A DNA stretch of 10,991 nt from an uncultured Oscillospiraceae bacterium (GTDB taxonomy: Bacteria > Bacillota > Clostridia > Oscillospirales > Oscillospiraceae): the NCBI GenBank assembly GCA_934635545.1, contig CAKTZN010000050.1:1-10991 (forward strand), in the 5' to 3' direction. Shown piece after piece: positions 1-6,225 of the stretch. The notes beneath the pieces were generated by a model. That model did not search any database and was not told where the DNA came from. It worked only from the letters and a program-made list of their open reading frames with translations. The first letter of the stretch is position 1. Each line of letters starts with the position of its first letter. The translations under genes and the position numbers were made by a program.

Positions 1-547
1 GGGTGGTGTTGACGCACAGGTGATAGGCCTCTTTGGTGCCCCACTTGGTGTCGGCGTACATCAGGTGGTTCTGGGCACGCTCCTTGTCGATGCGGCGGAT
101 GGCCTTCTCCATCTCGGAGCGGGTCAGGTGCTCGCCCTCCGGGGCACGCTTCATGCAGCGCTCCACCTTGGCGTCCATGTCGGCATAGACAAACAGGTTC
201 AGGGGATGGTAGTCCTTCAGGATCACGTCGGCGCAGCGGCCCACGATCACGCAGTCGCCCTGCTGGGCGAACTTCTCCAGCAGCTGCCGCTGGGCCACCG
301 CCACGCGGATGGGCTGATCCATCACGGTAACGGGCATCATGGCCAGACGATGGCCGATGGTCATGGGATAGGCGGCTTCGATGCACTTCTCCCCCACGTT
401 GGCCACGTAGTCGGCGTTCAGGCCGTTTTCCTTGGCGATCATCTCAATGATCTGATGGTCATAGCAGGGGATGTGCAGGGCCTCGGCCAGGCGCTTGCCC
501 AGCTCACGGCCGCCGCTGCCAAACTCACGGCTGATGGTAATAATCAT
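1..547 (-). CDS. Cytidylate kinase-like family protein (C-terminal part outside window)
   Basis: This is a P-loop nucleotide kinase-like protein of the cytidylate kinase-like family (Cytidylate_kin2 type). The first 182 codons are present and the gene runs off the left edge with no stop. The start is ATG at 547-545, with AAAGGAG seven bases upstream. The N-terminus MIITISREFGSGGRELGKRL carries the family's phosphate-binding loop, in which the usual Lys-Ser/Thr of a Walker A motif is replaced by Gly-Gly-Arg-Glu. Further on are VIVGRCADVIL (about residues 100-110), LNLFVYAD (about 116-123) and an Arg-rich lid-like stretch containing RRIDKERA. Canonical Cmk phosphorylates CMP and dCMP to the diphosphates, but this subfamily has no settled substrate. 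It lies 21 bases after a uridine-kinase-like gene and is probably co-transcribed with it, which is compatible with nucleotide salvage. Family membership is quite sure; catalytic activity and substrate are inference. Confidence 0.85.
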   Translation of the reverse strand, partial: MIITISREFGSGGRELGKRLAEALHIPCYDHQIIEMIAKENGLNADYVANVGEKCIEAAYPMTIGHRLAMMPVTVMDQPIRVAVAQRQLLEKFAQQGDCVIVGRCADVILKDYHPLNLFVYADMDAKVERCMKRAPEGEHLTRSEMEKAIRRIDKERAQNHLMYADTKWGTKEAYHLCVNTT

Positions 548-554
548 ACGATCA

Positions 555-561
555 CTCCTTT
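555..561 (-). promoter_or_regulatory. Ribosome binding site of the cytidylate kinase-like gene
   Basis: AAAGGAG lies seven bases before the ATG at 547. It falls in the 21-base gap after the upstream kinase gene and fixes the start of a reading frame that has no stop codon in the window. Confidence 0.85.
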
Positions 562-568
562 ATTACGA

Positions 569-1495
569 TCAATATTCATAGCAGCTTCCGCCCACAAACT
601 CACGCACCAGCGAGTTCTGAGGCACATAGGGACAGTGCAGCGGCGGAACGCCCCGCACTACCTTCATCAAGTCGGTCAGGCCGTGAGACTCCAGAAACTC
701 CGGCGTCATCTCCTCGCGGAAGCAGGGGATCTCATTGAGATATTTGGCGAGGATACAGGGCTCATAGTCGTGGAAGGTGTCGATGTGAATGGCGGCGTTG
801 TTCTTATAGGGCTGGATATAGTTGATCTCGCCGCGATCCACGCTCTGGGCACGATCCACCGTCTCGGCGATGCTGTGGCCGCGGGTGTTGTAGTCGCGGA
901 TCATGCGGCGGGCCACCCGGAGCTGCTCCGGCCGGACGATCTTGTCGTCGTCAGTGATGATACGGGTGCGGGGCGCCACATACACGCCGTTGGCCACGCC
1001 GCGGATCTTATCGAAGATCAGCGGGTTGAGCATGTGGATGCCCTCGGCGATGATGACGGCGTCGGTATAGCCCTGCATCTTCGTATAGCCGCCGGTGGTG
1101 CCGTTCTTGAAGTCGTACCAGGGGATCTCCACCTCTTTGCCGTCCATCAGGCGGCTGATGCAGCCGATCAGGCTGTCCACGTCCACGCAATAGGGGGACT
1201 CCCAATCCGTCAGCTCGGGGGGACGGCGGTCAAGCGGCAGGAAGAAGTTATCCATATGGATCACGCAGACCTTGACACCCAGGTTCTTCAGATAGTCCTC
1301 CAGTCGCAGGGCGGTGGTGGTCTTGCCGGAGCCGGAGGGGCCGGTCAGCGCCACCACGGGGCGTTCCTGCCGGGTGGAGAGAATGGAGGCGGCTGCGGCG
1401 CTGATCTTATCGTGAAAGACCTCCTCGCAGCGCAGGACGAACTGGGTCTCGTTCCGCATGGCGTTATTGATGTTTTCCAGGTCGATGACTCGCAT
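569..1495 (-). CDS. Uridine kinase family nucleoside kinase
   Basis: This 308-residue protein belongs to the uridine kinase/phosphoribulokinase P-loop family, whose known members phosphorylate uridine and cytidine to UMP and CMP in pyrimidine salvage in the cytoplasm. Visible motifs are Walker A GPSGSGKT (residues 52-59), HMDNFF (80-85) matching the Asp-containing strand of Udk, EGIH (151-154), and the lid-like RRMIRDYNTRGHS (196-208). About 50 residues precede the P-loop and about 100 follow the lid, ending with VPQNSLVREFVGG, so it is longer than classical Udk (about 210 residues). The reading frame extends to a GTG at 1540, but that codon lies on the promoter -10 region; the ATG at 1495 has AAAGGAG eight bases upstream and is the better start. 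It is the first gene of its own unit, followed by the cytidylate kinase-like gene. The family is clear; uridine as substrate is inferred, and another nucleoside or sugar is possible. Confidence 0.85.
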   Translation of the reverse strand: MRVIDLENINNAMRNETQFVLRCEEVFHDKISAAAASILSTRQERPVVALTGPSGSGKTTTALRLEDYLKNLGVKVCVIHMDNFFLPLDRRPPELTDWESPYCVDVDSLIGCISRLMDGKEVEIPWYDFKNGTTGGYTKMQGYTDAVIIAEGIHMLNPLIFDKIRGVANGVYVAPRTRIITDDDKIVRPEQLRVARRMIRDYNTRGHSIAETVDRAQSVDRGEINYIQPYKNNAAIHIDTFHDYEPCILAKYLNEIPCFREEMTPEFLESHGLTDLMKVVRGVPPLHCPYVPQNSLVREFVGGSCYEY

Positions 1496-1503
1496 GCAAT
1501 GCG

Positions 1504-1510
1504 CTCCTTT
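1504..1510 (-). promoter_or_regulatory. Ribosome binding site of the uridine kinase-like gene
   Basis: AAAGGAG lies eight bases before the ATG at 1495. It supports that start over the GTG at 1540, which has no such site and would fall at or before the expected transcription start. Confidence 0.85.
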
Positions 1511-1530
1511 CGGGACTTTGATTGTCCTAT

Positions 1531-1559
1531 AGTATACCACATTTTACCCGGCGGCGCAA
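1531..1559 (-). promoter_or_regulatory. Sigma-A type promoter of the kinase pair
   Basis: Read on the minus strand, TTGCGC (1554-1559) is a weak -35, followed by a 17-base spacer and TATACT (1531-1536) as the -10. The -10 matches five of six consensus bases and is preceded by TGG, making an extended -10 that can compensate for the poor -35. Transcription would start near 1523-1525, giving a 5' leader of about 30 bases before the ATG at 1495. The promoter sits immediately downstream of the rsgA terminator. It is a sequence match only, without expression data. Confidence 0.7.
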
Positions 1560-1598
1560 GAAAAAAGAACGGAGACGCCGCTGGGTGGCGGCGTCTCC
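1558..1598 (-). terminator. Intrinsic terminator of the priA-rsgA operon
   Basis: A perfect 11-base-pair stem is formed by GGAGACGCCGC and GCGGCGTCTCC (1571-1581 with 1588-1598) around a six-base loop. On the minus strand it is followed by GTTCTTTTTTCTTG, a U-rich tract. It starts about ten bases after the rsgA stop codon and is a textbook Rho-independent terminator for leftward transcription. On the plus strand no T-tract follows the hairpin, so it should act in one direction only. Confidence 0.93.
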
Positions 1599-1608
1599 TG
1601 TGTGAGAC

Positions 1609-2493
1609 TTACTTATTCTGCTCCCACTCCTTCAGGGGCTTCAGCTCCTCATAGAGGCGCACATAGCTGCGGTGGCGGCTCTGGGGGATCCTGCCGTCCT
1701 TCACCGCCTGCAGCACGGCGCAGCCTTTCTCCTTCACGTGCTGGCAGCCAGTGAAGCGGCAGCCGTCCAGATAGGGGGCGAACTCCGGAAAGGTCTCCGG
1801 CAGGTGCTGCTTCAGCTCCCACTCCAGAGACTGGGCGTCGAAGGAGGAGAAGCCGGGGGTGTCGATGACGTAGGTGGCGTCGTCCAGGGGGAACAGCTCC
1901 ACATGGCGGGTGGTGTGACGGCCGCGGCCCAGGGCCTTGCTGACCTCCCCTACCGGCAGGTCAAAATGGGGCGCCAGGGCGTTCAGCAGGCTGGATTTTC
2001 CCACGCCGGAGTTGCCGGTGAGGACGCTCAGCCTGCCCCGCAGGGCCTGGTATAGTTGGGGGATGCCCTCGCCTGTGGCGGCGCTGGCCCGCAGCACCGG
2101 AATGGCGGAGGCGCTGTAAATGTCGTAGAGCTCGTCCGCCCGATCCAGGTCGCACTTGTTCAGCACCACCAGCACCTGGCAGCCCTTCAGCGTGGCGATG
2201 GCGCTGATGCGGTCGATGAGGTAGGGATCCGTCACCGGGATGGCGGCGGAGGCGATGACCACCAACTGATCCACATTGGCGGCGGCTGGCCGCTGGAATT
2301 GGCTGGTGCGGGGCTCGATGGTCTGGACGACCCCTTCTCCCCCGCCCAGCTCCTGGATCTCCACCCAGTCGCCCACCAGGGGGCTCATGCCCTCCTTGCG
2401 GAACTTGCCCCGGGCGCGGCACTGGATGATCCCACTGCCGGTATTCACATAGTAAAAGCCGCTGAGGGCTTTCTCAATTCTGCCCCGGCTCAA
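1609..2493 (-). CDS. rsgA: Ribosome small subunit-dependent GTPase RsgA (CpgA/YloQ type)
   Basis: RsgA is a cytoplasmic GTPase that checks late 30S subunit maturation; GTP hydrolysis is stimulated by the 30S particle and releases the factor. The 294 residues match the usual length (about 290-300). An N-terminal OB fold (about 1-65) precedes a circularly permuted GTPase domain, with G4 NKCD (112-115), then G1 GNSGVGKS (160-167), TTRH (194-197) and G3 DTPG (211-214). The zinc-binding segment after the GTPase domain has Cys245, Cys250, His252 and Cys258. The start is a TTG at 2493-2491 that overlaps the prkC stop by four bases (TTGA), with AGGTGA seven bases upstream. The next in-frame Met (residue 36) would remove most of the OB fold. 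It is the last gene before the terminator. In B. subtilis the homologue CpgA is phosphorylated by PrkC, which fits its place directly after the kinase. Confidence 0.96.
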   Translation of the reverse strand: MSRGRIEKALSGFYYVNTGSGIIQCRARGKFRKEGMSPLVGDWVEIQELGGGEGVVQTIEPRTSQFQRPAAANVDQLVVIASAAIPVTDPYLIDRISAIATLKGCQVLVVLNKCDLDRADELYDIYSASAIPVLRASAATGEGIPQLYQALRGRLSVLTGNSGVGKSSLLNALAPHFDLPVGEVSKALGRGRHTTRHVELFPLDDATYVIDTPGFSSFDAQSLEWELKQHLPETFPEFAPYLDGCRFTGCQHVKEKGCAVLQAVKDGRIPQSRHRSYVRLYEELKPLKEWEQNK

Positions 2494-4442
2494 AAGCTGA
2501 TCACCTGCGAGTCTGTCGCTTCTCCGTTGATCCGGGCGTACACCGTGGAGGCGGTGCCCACCTCGCCGACGAAGTCATAGTCCACCGTGGCGTCAGAGCC
2601 GCTGACAATGATGGCGTCCATCACCTTATCATCCATGATGAATTCCACGCGGATGGTATCCTCTTCGCTGAACTTGTCGGGGATCAGGAACTGGACGCGG
2701 ATGGAGCGGGTCTGCTCGCCGATGGAGCCGTAGACGGTGAAGATGATCTCCGTGCCGCCCTGTACCTGGGTATTGTTGGAAATGCTCTGATCCAGCACAT
2801 CCCCCTCGCGGGCGAAGGGATCGTAATAGCGGTATTCCGGTGTGCCCACCTTCAGGCCCAGCTTCTCCGCCTCTTCCTTGGCCTTGGTATAGGTCATGCC
2901 CAAAAAGCTGGGTACGGTGATCTTCTCCGGACCCTTGCTGACGGTCAGCGTGATGCTGTCGCCCTTCTTCAGGACAGTGCCGCGCACCGGGTCTGTGGCC
3001 ATGACCTGCCCGGCGGGGAATTCGTCAGAGAATGCCTCGTCCGAATCGACCCGCAGATTCAGGTCGTACTGCTGCAGCTTCATCTTGGCGTTCTGGTACA
3101 CGTTGCCCAGCAGATCGGGCATGGTGATCTCCTCCCGCTCGGCACAGATGTAGACCTGGATGACAAAGTTGCTGTAACGCACAACCTTGGCGGCGGGATC
3201 CTGCTGTACGATCTGGCCGGGCTGGTAGTGGTCGTCGTTCAGGGTGCCCACCACCTCGATGGTGAAGATATCCTTGATCTCCTCCAACTGGTTGGCCTCT
3301 TCAACGGTATAGCCCAGGATGTTGGGGACCTCGTACTCCTTGCTCTTATTGCCGCCGAAGCCGGCGAAGATCACCACAAAGATCAGCACGATCAGCGCCA
3401 CACCGGCGCCCAGCAGGGCAACGATCTTCTTATTCTCGCGGATATAATCGAAGATGGACACGCCGTCGTCATCGTCGTCCCCGTCATCGTAGTCGCTCTT
3501 ATCCTCCGCCCGGTGCTTCCGGACCGCGGCGGTGACCTGCTGCACCGGCACCTGGCTGGTGGGCTGGCTGTCCACGTTCTCCGTCAGCTCGGTGCGGATA
3601 TAGTCCATGTCGATGGTGGGATCCTTGCGGAATTTCTCCAGATCCAGCAGCATGGCGTCGGCGCTCTGATACCGCTTGTTCAGGTCGGCGTTCATGGCCT
3701 TCATGCAGATGAGCTCCAGCGCCTCGGGAATATCCGGGTTCAGCTCACGGGGACTGAGGGGTACGCTGCTGAGGTGCTGGATGGCCACGGACACGGCGCT
3801 GTTCCCCTCGAAGGGCAGGCGGCCGGTGAGCATTTCATACAGCACCACGCCGGCGCTGTAAATATCGCTGCGGGCGTCCAGACGTTCGCCCTTGGCCTGC
3901 TCCGGCGAGATATAGTGGACGCTGCCCAGCGCCTCCTGGGCCAGGGTCTGGTGGGCGTCGGCCAGGCAGGCGATGCCGAAATCGGCCACCTTCACGCTGC
4001 CGTCCCGTAGCACCATGATGTTCTGGGGCTTGATGTCCCGGTGGATGATGCCGCGGCTGTGGGCGTGGCTGAGGCCGCGCATGATCTGGGTGATGAAGTG
4101 CAGCGCTTCCCGCCAGTCCATTTTGCCCCGGCGCTCCATATACTGCTTCAGGGTAATGCCGTCGATCAGCTCCATGACGATGTAGTCGATGCCCTGGGAG
4201 CTGGAGACATCGTAAATGGAGACGATATTGGCATGGCTGAGCTGGGCGACCGCCAGGGACTCGTCCCGGAAGCGGCGGCGGAACTCGGCGTTCTCCGCCA
4301 GCTCACTTTTCAGTATTTTGATGGCCACAAGCCGGTTAAGGCGATGACACTTGGCCTTATAGACATTGGCCATGCCGCCGGTGCCGATCAGCTCCAGCAG
4401 TTCATAGCGGTTATCCAGCATTTTTCCAATGTATTGATCCAT
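2490..4442 (-). CDS. prkC: PASTA-domain Ser/Thr protein kinase PrkC (Stk1/PknB family)
   Basis: This 650-residue membrane kinase senses cell-wall fragments outside the cell and phosphorylates Ser/Thr of cytoplasmic proteins. The kinase domain (about 13-270) has the Gly loop GTGGMANVY (20-28), Lys42 in VAIK, Glu61 in helix C, HRDIKPQN (134-141), DFG (154-156) and SPEQ (179-182), so all catalytic residues are present. A linker follows with a very acidic stretch (317-327), then one transmembrane segment (about 339-361). Three PASTA repeats lie outside (about 369-434, 438-503, 507-572). The last 75 or so residues are a polar, beta-rich segment not recognisable as PASTA. The ATG at 4442 has AAAGGAG about ten bases upstream. 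The phosphatase gene ends 16 bases before it, and rsgA overlaps its stop codon. Family knowledge: PASTA domains bind muropeptides or lipid II, and kinase activity depends on autophosphorylation of the activation loop, reversed by the partner phosphatase. Confidence 0.97.
   Translation of the reverse strand: MDQYIGKMLDNRYELLELIGTGGMANVYKAKCHRLNRLVAIKILKSELAENAEFRRRFRDESLAVAQLSHANIVSIYDVSSSQGIDYIVMELIDGITLKQYMERRGKMDWREALHFITQIMRGLSHAHSRGIIHRDIKPQNIMVLRDGSVKVADFGIACLADAHQTLAQEALGSVHYISPEQAKGERLDARSDIYSAGVVLYEMLTGRLPFEGNSAVSVAIQHLSSVPLSPRELNPDIPEALELICMKAMNADLNKRYQSADAMLLDLEKFRKDPTIDMDYIRTELTENVDSQPTSQVPVQQVTAAVRKHRAEDKSDYDDGDDDDDGVSIFDYIRENKKIVALLGAGVALIVLIFVVIFAGFGGNKSKEYEVPNILGYTVEEANQLEEIKDIFTIEVVGTLNDDHYQPGQIVQQDPAAKVVRYSNFVIQVYICAEREEITMPDLLGNVYQNAKMKLQQYDLNLRVDSDEAFSDEFPAGQVMATDPVRGTVLKKGDSITLTVSKGPEKITVPSFLGMTYTKAKEEAEKLGLKVGTPEYRYYDPFAREGDVLDQSISNNTQVQGGTEIIFTVYGSIGEQTRSIRVQFLIPDKFSEEDTIRVEFIMDDKVMDAIIVSGSDATVDYDFVGEVGTASTVYARINGEATDSQVISF
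2501..2506 (-). promoter_or_regulatory. Ribosome binding site deciding the rsgA TTG start
   Basis: AGGTGA lies within the last codons of prkC, seven bases before the TTG at 2493. The preceding in-frame codons contain no ATG, GTG or TTG close by, so this site fixes the unusual start. Confidence 0.7.
3462..3494 (-). repeat. Asp-codon low-complexity tract in prkC
   Basis: This run of GAC/GAT codons encodes DYDDGDDDDDG, eight Asp in eleven residues, in the cytoplasmic linker about a dozen residues before the membrane segment. The reading frame is intact through it. Confidence 0.8.
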
Positions 4443-4458
4443 CTGTGGTCATCTCCTT

Positions 4459-5190
4459 TCATAGATTCTGCAGCAGGACGACCGTCACGTTGTCCGGCGC
4501 GCCCTGTGCCTTGGCAAGAGCCATCAAACGATCCAGGCAGCCATCCAGGTCGCTTTCGTGCATGACCTCGAACAGCATCTCCTGATCGGTCACGGTATTG
4601 ACCAGTCCGTCGGTACACAGCAGCAGGAAGTCCCCCTGCTGCCACGGGACACGGAAGCTGTCGGCCTCTACCCTTTCGTCGGGACCCAGGGCCCGGGTGA
4701 TCAGGTTCCGCCGGGGATGGCGGCGGGCCTGGGCCGGGGTGATATCGCCCCGCTCCACCATGTTCTCCACCACCGAGTGATCCCGGGTGATCTGGCGGAT
4801 GCCGGTCTCGTTCAGGAGATAGCCCCGGCTGTCGCCTACGTTGAAGAGCACGGCCTCACTGTCACGGCAGACGGCGCACACCAGCGTGGTGCCCATGTGG
4901 GACAGGCTCTCATCCTCTCTGGCACGGGCGCGGATGGCCAGGTTCGCCTGGTCGATGGCGTGCAGCACCGCCTCGTTGATCTGCGGCCAGCCCATGGCGG
5001 GCTTCAGCGCGGCCTGCAGCTCATGCAGCAGCGTATCCACCGCGATGCTGCTGGCGGTATGGCCGCCGTTGGTGCCGCCCATACCGTCGCACACCACAGC
5101 CACGGTGCAGTCCGCCGCCACAGCGGTGGCGTAGGCGTCCTGATTTTCACGCCGCACCAGTCCGGTGTCGGTAATGCCCCAAATTCTCAT
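4459..5190 (-). CDS. prpC: PP2C-family Ser/Thr protein phosphatase (Stp/PrpC), partner of PrkC
   Basis: This cytoplasmic metal-dependent phosphatase removes phosphate from PrkC and its substrates. At 243 residues it matches the usual 240-255. PP2C motifs appear in order: RRENQDA (13-19, Asp18), VCDGMGG (33-39, Asp35/Gly36 metal site), GDSRGYL (119-125, Asp120), DHS (137-139), TDGL (193-196, Asp194) and APDNVTVVLL (231-240, Asp233). All metal-binding acidic residues are kept. The reading frame stays open far upstream inside rlmN, but the ATG at 5190 is the right start: it gives the family N-terminus MRIWGITDTG, carries a GGAGGAGGAG ribosome binding site, and forms an ATGA overlap with the rlmN stop. 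Sixteen bases separate it from prkC. The symbols prpC and stp are both used for this family. Confidence 0.96.
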   Translation of the reverse strand: MRIWGITDTGLVRRENQDAYATAVAADCTVAVVCDGMGGTNGGHTASSIAVDTLLHELQAALKPAMGWPQINEAVLHAIDQANLAIRARAREDESLSHMGTTLVCAVCRDSEAVLFNVGDSRGYLLNETGIRQITRDHSVVENMVERGDITPAQARRHPRRNLITRALGPDERVEADSFRVPWQQGDFLLLCTDGLVNTVTDQEMLFEVMHESDLDGCLDRLMALAKAQGAPDNVTVVLLQNL

Positions 5191-6215
5191 CGTTTCTCCT
5201 CCTCCATGGCCTTGCGGCGCAACTGGCCGCAGGAAGCGTCGATATCGCCGCCCAGGCTGCGCCGGACGGTGGCGGTAATGCCGTGGGATTCCAGGCGCTT
5301 CTGGAAGGCCGCCGTGCGGCGGCTGGGCTTGAACGGACTTTCCGTTACCTCGTTCAGGGGGATCAGGTTCACATGGCCCGGCATTCCCTTGATGCGCTGG
5401 GCGATGAGATCCGCCTGCCAATCGCTGTCGTTGACGCCGTCAATCATGGCGTACTCGAAGCTGATGCGGCGGCCCGTCTTCCGGAAATACCGGTGGCAGG
5501 CAGCAAACAGCTCCTCTACGTCGTAGGCCTTGTTGACCGGCATGATCTTCGAGCGGGTCTCGCTGTCCGGCGCGTGGAGGGACACCGACAGGGTGAGCTG
5601 CAGATTCAGCTCCGCCAGCGCGTCGATCTGTGGCACGATGCCGCAGGTGGACAGGCTGATGTGCCGCATGCCGATGTTCAGGCCGTCCGGGCTGTTGACC
5701 AGCTCCAGGAATTTCAGGACGTTGTCCTTGTTGTCCAGCGGCTCACCAATGCCCATCAGCACGATGTTGGAGATCTCCAGACCGCTATCCAACTGGGTGA
5801 AAAGCACCTGATCCAGGATTTCGGACGGCGTCAGATCCCGCACCTTTCCGGCGATGGTGCTGGCGCAGAAGGCGCAGCCCATGCGGCAGCCCACCTGGGA
5901 GGAGATGCACACGGTGTTGCCGTGGTGATAGCGCATCAGCACCGTTTCGATGCAGTTGCCGTCCTCCAGCCGCCAGAGGTATTTCACCGTGCCGTCGTGC
6001 CAGGAGACCTGCTTGCGCGCCACCGTGGGCACCGTGATGCGGCAGCTTTCCGCCAGCTTCTGCCGCAGGGGCTTGCTGAGGTTGCTCATGTCCTCGAAAG
6101 AGGTCACGCCCCGGTGCAGCCAGGTGAACACCTGCTTGCCGCGAAAGGCGGGCTCGCCCATCTCACGCAGCAGTTGGGTGATCTCCGGCAGATTCAGAGA
6201 TTTGATGTCAGTCAT
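5187..6215 (-). CDS. rlmN: Dual-specificity rRNA/tRNA adenine-C2 methyltransferase RlmN (radical SAM)
   Basis: RlmN adds a C2 methyl group to A2503 of 23S rRNA and A37 of some tRNAs, using two SAM molecules and a [4Fe-4S] cluster, which supports accurate peptidyl transfer. The 342 residues match the family. The cluster motif CRMGCAFC gives Cys110, Cys114 and Cys117. Cys103, seven residues before it, and Cys329 in DASCGQL are the pair corresponding to E. coli Cys118 and Cys355 of the methyl-transfer mechanism. MGIGEPLDN (154-162) is the SAM-binding GEP motif, and LSVSLHAPD (209-217) is also typical. The ATG at 6215 has AAGGA seven bases upstream, beginning at the rsmB stop codon ten bases away. 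The end overlaps the phosphatase start. A Cfr-type resistance enzyme is the main alternative, but the N-terminal region and the essential-operon context favour RlmN. Confidence 0.96.
   Translation of the reverse strand: MTDIKSLNLPEITQLLREMGEPAFRGKQVFTWLHRGVTSFEDMSNLSKPLRQKLAESCRITVPTVARKQVSWHDGTVKYLWRLEDGNCIETVLMRYHHGNTVCISSQVGCRMGCAFCASTIAGKVRDLTPSEILDQVLFTQLDSGLEISNIVLMGIGEPLDNKDNVLKFLELVNSPDGLNIGMRHISLSTCGIVPQIDALAELNLQLTLSVSLHAPDSETRSKIMPVNKAYDVEELFAACHRYFRKTGRRISFEYAMIDGVNDSDWQADLIAQRIKGMPGHVNLIPLNEVTESPFKPSRRTAAFQKRLESHGITATVRRSLGGDIDASCGQLRRKAMEEEKR
5196..5205 (-). promoter_or_regulatory. Ribosome binding site of the phosphatase gene, inside rlmN
   Basis: GGAGGAGGAG, five bases before the ATG at 5190, also encodes the three Glu of the RlmN C-terminus (MEEEKR). 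It decides the phosphatase start against the longer reading frame that begins at 5421. Confidence 0.85.
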
Positions 6216-6225
6216 AGGCAGTTCC

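Noticed and set aside
1496-1540. GTG start for the uridine-kinase-like protein
   Set aside because: The GTG overlaps the extended -10 of the predicted promoter, so it would not be in the transcript. The ATG at 1495 has a proper ribosome binding site.
20-1654. Plus-strand open frame of 544 codons antisense to both kinase genes
   Set aside because: It lies opposite well-supported genes, runs through the promoter and terminator, and its translation is a His/Gly/Ala/Leu-rich composition with no domain. It is a by-product of GC-rich third positions.
5191-5421. N-terminal extension of the phosphatase by 77 residues
   Set aside because: The added part lies inside rlmN, has a Pro/Arg/Gly-rich composition unlike PP2C, and the internal ATG at 5190 has an excellent ribosome binding site.
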